A stretch of DNA of 26,784 nucleotides, taken from assembly GCA_964432995.1 (NCBI GenBank), contig CAYSPU010000050.1, forward strand, positions 1 to 26,784, read 5' to 3'. The position numbers and the translations under genes are program-made. The notes beneath the pieces are model-generated. The model did no database searches. It was not told the DNA's origin and saw nothing but the letters and a program-made list of their open reading frames with translations. Below, in pieces: positions 7,694 to 14,564 of the stretch. The first letter of the stretch is position 1, and every line of letters begins with the position of its first letter. This DNA is from CAYSPU01 sp964432995 (lineage in GTDB: Bacteria; Verrucomicrobiota; Verrucomicrobiia; Limisphaerales; JAHDYP01).

Positions 7694-7713
7694 CCGGCCC
7701 CGCGAGGGGCCGG
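7694..7713 (+). terminator. GNRA-like hairpin after the enolase-family gene
   Basis: CCGGCCCC (7694-7701) and GGGGCCGG (7706-7713) form a perfect eight-base stem closed by GCGA, a GNRA-type tetraloop. It starts 12 bases after the stop codon. There is no T-tract, so it may stabilise the 3' end rather than terminate. A second hairpin CTCCGC/GCGGAG lies at 7738-7752, before the next gene. Confidence 0.35.
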
Positions 7714-7786
7714 TGTCTTCGGGAAGGGGATCAGCCGCTCCGCAGCGCGGAGTCCGCACAGTCGAGGACGCCACAGAAAGGATCGG

Positions 7787-8911
7787 ATGATGAAGATACT
7801 GATTGCGACGGTGACTGCGGGAGGCGGTCACCTCCAGGCGGCCGCGGCGCTGGACGAAGCGTGGCGCGAGTTCCGCCCGGAGGACACGCTCGAGCGTGTG
7901 GATTTGCTGAGCCTGGTTCCGCGGTTGCAGCGCCAGGTTTACGCGCAGGGCTATGTCCGGTTGGTGGAGCACGCCCCGGAGCTGTGGGGGCTGATGTTCA
8001 AGAAGACCGACAACCCGGCGTTTGTCCGGAAGTTGACCCGATTCCGGCGCGCCGTTGCGGCCGCGACGAATCGTCGGTTCGTCCGGCAGGTGAAACGCCT
8101 GGCGCCCGACGTCGTCCTCTGCACGCATTTTCTCCCGGTGGAAGTGATGGGGGAACTCGAGCGGCACGGCCAGAAACCGGTCACGGTGTGCGTGGTCACG
8201 GATTTCGAGGCCCACGCCCTGTGGCTCGAGCAAGCCGTCGACCTCTACTGTGTGGCGGCGGAGGAGACGCGGACCAGCCTTATCGCCCGCGGGGTGGAGG
8301 CCCAGCGTGTGCTGGCGACGGGCATCCCGGTTTCACCCCGGTTTCACCTGCCGGTGAACGCGGAGGGAACCCGGCGATCCCTGGGACTGCGCGACGACCT
8401 GCCAACGTTATTGGTCTTGAGCGGCGGTTTCGGAATGGGACCCCTGGCGGAAATCGTGCAGGCCCTCGACCGCGTCCAACAACCGGTGCAGGTGCTCGCC
8501 GTGACCGGCCGAAACACCGATCTCCGCGCCACCCTCGCTACCCGGGACTACCGTCACCCCACCCGCGTCCTCGGTTTCGTCACCAACATGCACGAGCTGA
8601 TGTCCGTGGCGGACCTGATCCTGACCAAGCCGGGCGGCCTGACGACTTCCGAGGCCCTGGCCCTCGGCAAGCCGCTGTTCCTGTGGAACCCCATCCCCGG
8701 TCAAGAGGCGGCCAATAGCGACTTCCTCCTCGAGCACGGCGCGGCCGCCAAGGTCAATCGGGTCGACGACTTGCCCTTCCGGCTGAACCAGTTGCTCGGC
8801 TCGAAGAAGCTGCGGGATATGGCGCGGGCTGCCCGACATCTGGGACGTCCACAGGCAGCCAAAGAAGTCTGCGCTGCCGCGGCGCGGTTGGTGAACTCGA
8901 GTGTTCCCTGA
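7787..8911 (+). CDS. MGDG-synthase-like (GT28 family) glycosyltransferase
   Basis: 374-residue cytosolic or membrane-associated GT-B glycosyltransferase of the monogalactosyldiacylglycerol synthase/processive diacylglycerol glucosyltransferase type. It transfers sugar from a UDP donor to a lipid acceptor. The N-terminal glycine-rich acceptor-side loop is ATVTAGGGHLQAA (residues 7-19), followed by the domain with THFLP and VVTDFEAH. The donor-binding C-terminal half contains LVLSGGFGMGP and PGGLTTSEAL (about 281-290). An AAAGGA ribosome-binding site (7777-7782) precedes two adjacent ATGs at 7787 and 7790; the second has the better spacing. Whether the product is a lipid or a cell-wall sugar conjugate is not decided by sequence. 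Confidence 0.85.
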   Translation: MMKILIATVTAGGGHLQAAAALDEAWREFRPEDTLERVDLLSLVPRLQRQVYAQGYVRLVEHAPELWGLMFKKTDNPAFVRKLTRFRRAVAAATNRRFVRQVKRLAPDVVLCTHFLPVEVMGELERHGQKPVTVCVVTDFEAHALWLEQAVDLYCVAAEETRTSLIARGVEAQRVLATGIPVSPRFHLPVNAEGTRRSLGLRDDLPTLLVLSGGFGMGPLAEIVQALDRVQQPVQVLAVTGRNTDLRATLATRDYRHPTRVLGFVTNMHELMSVADLILTKPGGLTTSEALALGKPLFLWNPIPGQEAANSDFLLEHGAAAKVNRVDDLPFRLNQLLGSKKLRDMARAARHLGRPQAAKEVCAAAARLVNSSVP

Positions 8912-9074
8912 ACGCTACGAGGGCGAAGGACGCATCTGCCGGATCTTCATCCGGGACGTGACGGGGGAGACGGCGGCGGATCCGCGGTATCAAACGGCGT
9001 TTCACGGCCTGCCGGCCGAGGTCGGGTGCGTGTTCCGGGATGCGGACCAGGTGCGGAGAGTGGCCTTTCCGTGA
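8901..9074 (+). CDS. Small hypothetical protein, 57 codons
   Basis: This reading frame begins with GTG at 8901, overlaps the glycosyltransferase stop codon by 11 bases, and ends with TGA at 9072-9074. An in-frame stop at 8892-8894 limits how far upstream it can start. Third codon positions are overwhelmingly G or C, and the product (RYEGEGRICRIFIRDV in the first third, then a mixed polar sequence ending VRRVAFP) has a normal amino-acid balance, unlike the Arg/Pro-rich shadow frames nearby. No family recognised. The overlap implies co-translation with the glycosyltransferase. It could also be the remnant of a longer gene. Confidence 0.5.
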   Translation: MFPERYEGEGRICRIFIRDVTGETAADPRYQTAFHGLPAEVGCVFRDADQVRRVAFP

Positions 9075-9118
9075 ACCGCAGCGCCGACATCTCACGCAGG
9101 AAGCGTCAAATGTCCGGG

Positions 9119-9583
9119 TCAGGCCCCGGTCTGTTCCCAAGGCGCAAGAGGCTTGGTGGCCAGTCCAAGCTTCTGGCGGATCGTCGTGAAGACGGTTGTG
9201 CGCTTGGTGTCGGCGGCGACGCCGGCAAGGCTGTAGACCTGCTGCCAGAAGAAGGCGTGATTGGGGGGAATCTTCTGCACGGACTCGATGAAACCATGCA
9301 CTTCCTGCCGGCGGCTCTGCATGGACCGCACGAACAGGGTCGTGTCCAGAGCCTGGTCACTGAAGCTGTCCACGAACATGGCAGCGGTGACCAGCGGTTT
9401 GACTTGCTCTTCGGTGGCCTTGTTTTCGGCGTAGAGCTTGGCAATGAGCAGCTTCAGGGCGGAGACCAGCGTCTCCTTGGACGCCGGCAGCAACGCTGGA
9501 CTGCGCCGGGCTCCTCGCTTCTCTTCGTCGCCGAGGATGTTCAGGTAGTCCGCTACAAATGATTCTGCCTGCTTCAACGTCAT
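9119..9583 (-). CDS. Hypothetical helical protein, 154 aa
   Basis: Unrecognised soluble protein, start ATG at 9583. The composition is protein-like (low Arg/Pro, regular hydrophobic spacing), so I take it as real. It appears mostly alpha-helical: an N-terminal helix (TLKQAESFVADYLNIL), a charged segment DEEKRGARR, then helices around ETLVSALKLLIAKLYAENK, LVTAAMFVDSFS, RRQEVHGFIESVQ and TTVFTTIRQKLGLA. No signal peptide, membrane segment or cysteine motif. No convincing ribosome-binding site or promoter. It points toward the 57-codon ORF (convergent, 44 bases apart). Function unknown. Confidence 0.55.
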   Translation of the reverse strand: MTLKQAESFVADYLNILGDEEKRGARRSPALLPASKETLVSALKLLIAKLYAENKATEEQVKPLVTAAMFVDSFSDQALDTTLFVRSMQSRRQEVHGFIESVQKIPPNHAFFWQQVYSLAGVAADTKRTTVFTTIRQKLGLATKPLAPWEQTGA

Positions 9584-10100
9584 GACTGAATGCGGGTCGG
9601 GCTATCGACTGTCGGGTCGATTAGCATGATGTCTGCCAGACGGACGTCCGACCACGCTTCGCCGTGCCCCCGCGCCTGGGAGTGGGGGCCAGCCCTGGGC
9701 GGCGCGGTGTTGCCGGGGCTGTCGGCGCACCTCCGGGCCGTGCGCCGCGACCTCCAGGCATTGCGGATCAGGGCCGCAACCCGGGTGCGGAGGCGGCTTC
9801 CGGATTCCGGGAGGACCTCGTTGGCTTCGGTTCCACGGCTCCGAGAGGCGCACGCCGGCCCCTGCAAAACTTTGTTGCACCTGCAACAAAGTTTTGCAGG
9901 GACGCGAGACTCGCGCGGGTCCTGCCCGCCGATGCGCGGTGGAACGTCTTCCACGACGCGGGACGGTCGACGGCGTGGTCGTGCGGCGGGGCGCGCGGGT
10001 GGGTTGAGCGCGGTCGTGCGGTCGTGCGCATCGTGCGCGGTTGTGCTGGCGTTGGCGCGTTGGATCGGGTTAACTTCCTCCCCATCCATCCTACCCATCG
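9584..10100. other. Gene-free stretch with inverted repeat and TCGTGCG reiterations
   Basis: Overlapping frames on both strands here are Arg/Ala/Pro-rich and unlike the neighbouring proteins. The stretch holds the perfect inverted repeat at 9860-9901 and short tandem TCGTGCG-type reiterations around 10011-10042. Upstream of the Gfo/Idh/MocA start the sequence is pyrimidine-rich, with no ribosome-binding site. Confidence 0.6.
9860..9901. repeat. Perfect 20-bp-arm inverted repeat (AT-rich, nested dyad)
   Basis: Arms 9860-9879 and 9882-9901 are perfect reverse complements with only CC at the centre. Each arm itself contains a near-palindrome of the form TGCAA-N7-TTGCA. The composition is markedly poorer in GC than its surroundings. 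There is no T-tract, so it does not look like an intrinsic terminator. A cruciform/hairpin, a double operator or a small dispersed element are all possible. Confidence 0.85.
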
Positions 10101-11345
10101 ATGAAAGAACACTTCGAGATCGCGATCCACGGCAAGTCGCCCTGGAAACCCAGTCGTCGGCAGTTCCTGTCGTCCGGCGCCGCGGGAGTGGCGGCATTCA
10201 CCATCAGCCAGCCCGGCCTGGTGCGCGGGGCGGCCGCGAACGAGAAGGTCAAGATCGGCCTTATCGGTTGCGGCGGGCGCGGCACCTGGATCCTGGATTT
10301 CTTCAAGAAACACGGCGGGTTCCAGGTCGTCGCCTGCGCCGATTACTTCAAGGACAAAGCCGATGCCGCCGGCGCCAAGCATGAGATCCCGGAGAACCGG
10401 CGCTTCGCGGGGCTCCGCGGCTATCGCCAGATGCTCGAGCACGTCGACGCCGTCGCGATCGAGTCGCCGCCGTTCTTCCACCCCATGCAGGCCGCGGACG
10501 CCGTGGAAGCGGGCAAGCACGTTTACCTGGCCAAACCGATTGCGGTGGACGTTCCCGGCTGTCAGACCATCGCGGCCAGCGCCGGGAAGGCGAGCGCCAA
10601 GCAGCGCGCCTTCTTTGTCGATTTCCAGACGCGCGCCCATCGGTCCTACATCGAGGCGGTGAAGCGGGTGCACGCCGGCGCCATCGGCCGCATCATCTGC
10701 GGTGAATCGACCTATCAATGCCCCCTTTACTTCGCCAGCATGGACGAGGAATACCGGAAGAAGGCGGGCCAACCCGAGGCGCGCGTGCGGGCCTGGGCCG
10801 TCGACCGCGTGCTCTCCGGCGACGTCATCACGGAGCAGAACATCCATTCGCTTGACGTCTGCACCTGGATTCTCGACGCGGCGCCCGTCAAAGCCTACGG
10901 CACCGGAGGCAAGGCCCGCCCCTTTGCCGGCGACTGCTGGGACCATTTCTCCGCCATCTTCTGGTTCCCCAACGACGTGCTCATCACCTTCTGCTCGAAA
11001 CAGGTCGGACGATATTGGGACGACATTCAGTGCCGCGTCTACGGGGTCGACGGCACCATCGACACCCACTACGGCGGAGACGTGGTGGTGCATTGCGACG
11101 ACAAATACAACGGCGGGAAGACCCAGAGCATCTATGCGGATGGGGTGACCAACAACGTTGCCGCCTTCCACCGGAGCATCGTGGACGGCGATTTCACCAA
11201 CCCGACCGTCGCTCCGAGCGTCCGGAGCAATCTTACCACGATCCTGGGTCGGATGGCCTGCTACGAGAAACGCGAGGTCACCTGGGACGAGATGATGCGC
11301 AAGAATGAACGCTGGGAGTTTCCCTTGGACGCCCTCAAGGCGTAA
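10101..11345 (+). CDS. Gfo/Idh/MocA-family oxidoreductase with Tat signal
   Basis: 414-residue NAD(P)-dependent oxidoreductase of the Gfo/Idh/MocA family, typically acting on sugars or sugar derivatives. A twin-arginine signal, SRRQFL (18-23) then a short Ala/Gly-rich hydrophobic stretch, predicts folded export to the periplasm. The Rossmann loop GLIGCGGRG is at about 53-61. The usual EKP motif appears as AKP (LAKPIAVDV, about 143-151), a substitution at the position before the catalytic-region lysine. EQNIHSLDVC (about 245) corresponds to the substrate-side histidine region. No ribosome-binding site is visible before the ATG. It is followed 181 bases later by a GH97 glycosidase, consistent with a sugar-catabolic neighbourhood. 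Confidence 0.88.
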   Translation: MKEHFEIAIHGKSPWKPSRRQFLSSGAAGVAAFTISQPGLVRGAAANEKVKIGLIGCGGRGTWILDFFKKHGGFQVVACADYFKDKADAAGAKHEIPENRRFAGLRGYRQMLEHVDAVAIESPPFFHPMQAADAVEAGKHVYLAKPIAVDVPGCQTIAASAGKASAKQRAFFVDFQTRAHRSYIEAVKRVHAGAIGRIICGESTYQCPLYFASMDEEYRKKAGQPEARVRAWAVDRVLSGDVITEQNIHSLDVCTWILDAAPVKAYGTGGKARPFAGDCWDHFSAIFWFPNDVLITFCSKQVGRYWDDIQCRVYGVDGTIDTHYGGDVVVHCDDKYNGGKTQSIYADGVTNNVAAFHRSIVDGDFTNPTVAPSVRSNLTTILGRMACYEKREVTWDEMMRKNERWEFPLDALKA

Positions 11346-11369
11346 GGGTGCAAAACAAGGTCGGGGGAC

Positions 11370-11450
11370 GAACAACGAAGGCGCAAAGCCACAAAGACGG
11401 CCATGCGGATCTGATTTTTCCTTCGCGTCTTGGTTTCTTTGTTGTTGTTC
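11370..11450. repeat. MITE-like inverted repeat between the oxidoreductase and GH97
   Basis: GAACAACGAAGGCGCAAAG and following bases (from 11370) face an imperfect inverted copy ending TTTCTTTGTTGTTGTTC at 11450. The 81-base element is AT-richer than its neighbours and has near-palindromic ends GAACAAC/GTTGTTC. It resembles the AACCACAAAGGCGCAAAG-type palindromic intergenic repeats common in this group of bacteria (recalled, not searched). No coding function. Confidence 0.6.
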
Positions 11451-11491
11451 CCCCTCCCCGCGTTCCCGCTGGTCCGCGAACCGCTTTCGGG

Positions 11492-11520
11492 TTGACGCTT
11501 CCCCGGACGACGGCCATAGA
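11492..11520 (+). promoter_or_regulatory. Putative GH97 promoter
   Basis: TTGACG (11492-11497), 17-base spacer, CATAGA (11515-11520), then six bases to the GTG start at 11527. The -35 is good and the -10 moderate. The six-base distance repeats that of the feo, enolase-family and GspC-like genes. Confidence 0.4.
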
Positions 11521-11526
11521 AAGCCC

Positions 11527-13443
11527 GTGTTCGATCGCTGCATCAGCATTGTCTTGGGTTCTCTGTGTGGCTTGGCGGGTCTGGCGGCGGCGGATCTGAC
11601 CAGCCCGGACGGGAAGGTCCACCTGCAATTCCGGGTCGGAGAGGACGGGCGTTTGCTGCAGGCCGTGACGAGCGACGGCCACGCTCGCCTCGAGCCTTCG
11701 CCCGTGGGTCTGATTCTTGATGGCAATGATCTGGGCGCCAAGGCCAGCCTTGGCAGCGAACGGACGCGAACCATCTCCGAGATCTTCCCCTGGCGCGGCC
11801 CCAAGACGCTGGGAACGAACTCCTGTCGGGTCTGCGAAATCCCGGTTCGCTCCGGCGAGCCGGTTCAGGAATGGACACTCGAGGCGCGGGTCTTCAACGA
11901 TGGCGTGGCCTTCCGCTATTGTGTTCCCCGCACAAACGGGGTGGTCATCGATGGCGAGGCCACGACCTGGTCGCTGCCGCGGGAGGCCACAGTGTGGTTC
12001 CAGACCAATACCGACGATTACGAGGGCGAATACCACGCGGCGCGCGCCGATGCCGTGCCCCTGGAGGAGGTCGTGCGCGACAAGAAACGTTCCACGCGGA
12101 TTGGCCTGCCGATGACGGTGGTGTATCCGGACCGTCAGTTCGGTCTGCTTTCCGAGGCGTGCCTTTACCGTTTCAGCGGGCTCAGCCTGCGGGCGGCGGG
12201 GGACGCCCGGTTCCGCGCGGTGTTCGAGGATGATCCGAAGGGTTGGGCGCACTCTGGTCGGGTTGTCTCTCCCTGGCGCGTCCTGGTTCTCGCCAAGGAC
12301 CTCAACGGTTTGGTGAACAGCGACCTGATTGCCGCGCTGGGGGAGCCGCCCGATCCGCGGCTCTTTCCGGACGGCATGAACACCTCCTGGATTCGGCCCG
12401 GGAAAGCGCCTTGCACCTGGATGGTTTACGGCAACGACGGCGCGCAGTGGAATCGGCAGAAACAATGGGTCGATCTCTGTGCCGCCACCGGCTGCGAGTA
12501 TCTGCTGGTCGACGCCGGTTGGCGCACCGAACGTTGGGGCTGGCTCCAAGGCGGGGCCAATCTTTGGGAACGCGTCGCCGAACTCTGTCGCTACGGCGCC
12601 GAACGCAAGGTGGGGATCTTCCTTTGGCACGCTTACCCGGAAGGCCGCGACGACGGGCCGGGGCTGACCACGGTCGAGGCGCGCGAGGAGTTGTTCCGGA
12701 ACTGCCGGGAGGCGGGCGTGCGCGGCGTGAAGATTGACTTCTTCAACTCGGAAAGCCGGGCGGTGGTGGATGCTTACGAGGATCTGCTGAGGGGCGCCGC
12801 GCGGCACCAGCTCATGATCAACTTCCACGGCGCCAACAAGCCCACGGGCGAGCCGCGCACCTGGCCGAATGAGATCACGCGCGAAGGAATCCGCGAGCAG
12901 GAGTACGTGCTCTGGGGCGAGTTGCCGCTGGCGCATTACGGGGCCCTGCCCTTCACGCGCATGGCGGCCGGGCACGCCGACTTCCTGCCTGGCTACGTCC
13001 GCCCCAAGTACCTCAAGAACACCACGGTCATCTTCCAGATGGCCGCGGTCGTGGTGTACAGCTCGCCGTTTTTGTGCTGGGCGGATGATCCGGCCGCTTA
13101 TGTTGACAGCCCGCTACTCCACTTCATTCGGACGGTGCCGACGACCTGGGACGAGACGCGGGTGCTGCCGGGATCGGTGATCGGCGAGACGGTGATCCTG
13201 GCTCGGCGTCGCGAGGCGGTCTGGTATGTCGCGGCGCTCAACTGCCGTGCCGAACCCAGGGAGATCGAATTGGACCTGTCCTTCCTGGGTGCTGGCGGGC
13301 GGAAGATGACCGTCTACCGGGACGGTGCGACTGCCGCCGACTGCCGGATCGAGACCGGCGTGGCATTGCCTCAGGACGGGCGTTGGAAGGAGTCGCTCCG
13401 CCCCGGCGGCGGATTCCTGGGTCGGATCGGACCAACGCAATAG
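11527..13443 (+). CDS. Glycoside hydrolase family 97 protein
   Basis: Secreted or periplasmic alpha-glycosidase-type enzyme, 638 aa from the GTG at 11527. The frame is open further upstream, but that part spans the intergenic repeat, while the GTG is directly followed by a signal peptide (a hydrophobic run ending in GLAAAD). The N-terminal beta-sandwich starts at SPDGKVHLQFRV and the long middle part contains WFQTNTDDYEGEY. The catalytic barrel includes YLLVDAGW (about 323) and GVKIDFF (about 400), and GHADFLPGY precedes the C-terminal domain. An Asp in the KIDFF position is what retaining GH97 members use as nucleophile, so alpha-galactosidase-like retaining activity is more likely than the inverting SusB type; this is inference. 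The stop codon is directly followed by hisF. Confidence 0.87.
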   Translation: MFDRCISIVLGSLCGLAGLAAADLTSPDGKVHLQFRVGEDGRLLQAVTSDGHARLEPSPVGLILDGNDLGAKASLGSERTRTISEIFPWRGPKTLGTNSCRVCEIPVRSGEPVQEWTLEARVFNDGVAFRYCVPRTNGVVIDGEATTWSLPREATVWFQTNTDDYEGEYHAARADAVPLEEVVRDKKRSTRIGLPMTVVYPDRQFGLLSEACLYRFSGLSLRAAGDARFRAVFEDDPKGWAHSGRVVSPWRVLVLAKDLNGLVNSDLIAALGEPPDPRLFPDGMNTSWIRPGKAPCTWMVYGNDGAQWNRQKQWVDLCAATGCEYLLVDAGWRTERWGWLQGGANLWERVAELCRYGAERKVGIFLWHAYPEGRDDGPGLTTVEAREELFRNCREAGVRGVKIDFFNSESRAVVDAYEDLLRGAARHQLMINFHGANKPTGEPRTWPNEITREGIREQEYVLWGELPLAHYGALPFTRMAAGHADFLPGYVRPKYLKNTTVIFQMAAVVVYSSPFLCWADDPAAYVDSPLLHFIRTVPTTWDETRVLPGSVIGETVILARRREAVWYVAALNCRAEPREIELDLSFLGAGGRKMTVYRDGATAADCRIETGVALPQDGRWKESLRPGGGFLGRIGPTQ

Positions 13444-14229
13444 ATGCTGACCAAGAACATGGAATCGACCATTCGCATCATGCCGTGCCTGGACATGCAG
13501 AACGGGCGTGTCGTCAAGGGGGTGCATTTCGTTGACATCAAGGACGCCGGGGATCCGGTGGCTTGCGCGCTGGCTTACTGTGCCGCGGGTGCGGATGAGC
13601 TGGCCATGCTCGATATCACCGCCACCGTCGAGAACCGAGGCACCATGATCGAAGTTGTCCGGCGCGTGGCGGCGGTGGTCACGATCCCCTTTACCGTGGG
13701 CGGGGGCATCAAGGATGTGGCTTCAGCCCGCTCCGTCATCGAGGCCGGTGCGGACAAGGTGTCGACCAGCAGCGCCGCCTTCCGCAATCCCCAGGTGATC
13801 CCCGAAATGATCCGGGAACTGGGAGCCGACCGGGTCACTGTGGCCATCGACGTCGACCGCAGCGCTTCACTGCCTTCCGGCTACGAGGTCTATGTCGATG
13901 GCGGGCGCACCGCCACGGGCGCCGACGCCCTTGAATGGGCTCGGAAGGTCGCCGACTGCGGGGTGCGCTGCATCCTCCCGACGAGCAAGGCCACGGACGG
14001 CGCGCGCACCGGGTTTGATCTGCCTTTGATCCGCATGATGGCCTCCGCCACCCGAGTGGACGTGGTCGCCTCCGGCGGTGCCGGGACCGTGGAACACTTT
14101 CGCGAAGCCGCCGAGGCGGGAGCGACCGTGCTCCTGGCGGCGTCGGTCTTTCATTTCGGCCTCATTTCCATCCCCAGCCTGAAGAAGTACCTTCACAGTT
14201 GCGGCCTGAGGGTGAGCACCACCGCCTGA
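13444..14229 (+). CDS. hisF: Imidazole glycerol phosphate synthase cyclase subunit HisF
   Basis: 261-residue (beta/alpha)8-barrel. HisF uses ammonia from HisH to convert PRFAR to imidazole glycerol phosphate and AICAR in histidine synthesis. The two catalytic aspartates are in CLDM (D17) and VAIDVD (about 136). GRVVKGVHF, TVGGGIKD, the phosphate-binding VASGGAGT and ASVFHFG are in place. The loop usually written LLTSMDRDG reads LPTSKATDG, a known-looking variant that keeps the Asp-Gly. The ATG immediately follows the GH97 stop, with a second in-frame ATG at 13459 before the conserved core. No hisH, hisA or other his gene is in the window, so it is separated from partners. Confidence 0.88.
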   Translation: MLTKNMESTIRIMPCLDMQNGRVVKGVHFVDIKDAGDPVACALAYCAAGADELAMLDITATVENRGTMIEVVRRVAAVVTIPFTVGGGIKDVASARSVIEAGADKVSTSSAAFRNPQVIPEMIRELGADRVTVAIDVDRSASLPSGYEVYVDGGRTATGADALEWARKVADCGVRCILPTSKATDGARTGFDLPLIRMMASATRVDVVASGGAGTVEHFREAAEAGATVLLAASVFHFGLISIPSLKKYLHSCGLRVSTTA

Positions 14230-14284
14230 TCCGGGAAGTCCGGCTCCGTTGGGTTGCGTCTTGGCCATCTCGCCCCGATGCAGT

Positions 14285-14425
14285 CCGGAAGGGCTGGCTG
14301 GCAGGCGAGCGTGGTTGGAGCGCTCGATCACCGGCAGGGTTGGGGACCGCGGATCGTCTTGAGCCGCAGCCACGGGTGTGTGCGTTCTGCTGCGGGTCGA
14401 GAGGACCCGCGGTCCGGAAGGGATA
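14285..14425. repeat. REP-like intergenic element, third copy
   Basis: The 54-base core 14344-14397 matches 6071-6124 at 50 of 54 positions. The hairpin GCGGGTC/GACCCGC with loop GAGAG at 14392-14410 is the same as in the partial copy near 5990-6010. The flanks also align (GTGGTTGGA near 14311 and 6040; CCGGAAGGG at both ends of the unit). Confidence 0.8.
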
Positions 14426-14475
14426 GCCTGCGCGGCTCTTGAGGCGAGCGTGCGGCCGCCAGAGTTGGGGCTGCT

Positions 14476-14494
14476 GCCCGCCGGGACGGCGGGC
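14476..14494. repeat. Strong hairpin upstream of the LTD/CotH gene
   Basis: GCCCGCCG (14476-14483) and CGGCGGGC (14487-14494) form a perfect eight-base stem with a three-base GGA loop, 71 bases before the CotH-protein start. There is no T-tract. It may be the 3' part of the same intergenic element or a transcript-end structure for hisF. The rest of 14230-14564 contains no gene. Confidence 0.4.
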
Positions 14495-14564
14495 GGTCGG
14501 TGGTCGGATTACCGATTTCCGGTTTGGCGGGTTCCGCGGTGCCTTTGCGCATGTACTAGTCAAC

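Noticed and set aside
7694..7713. Considered as an intrinsic terminator or riboswitch
   Set aside because: Perfect stem but no T-tract and no recognisable ligand-binding fold; listed only as a hairpin of uncertain role.
9590..10384. 264-codon plus-strand frame running into the oxidoreductase gene
   Set aside because: Covers the intergenic inverted repeat and the Tat-signal part of the real gene in another frame; no protein-like pattern.
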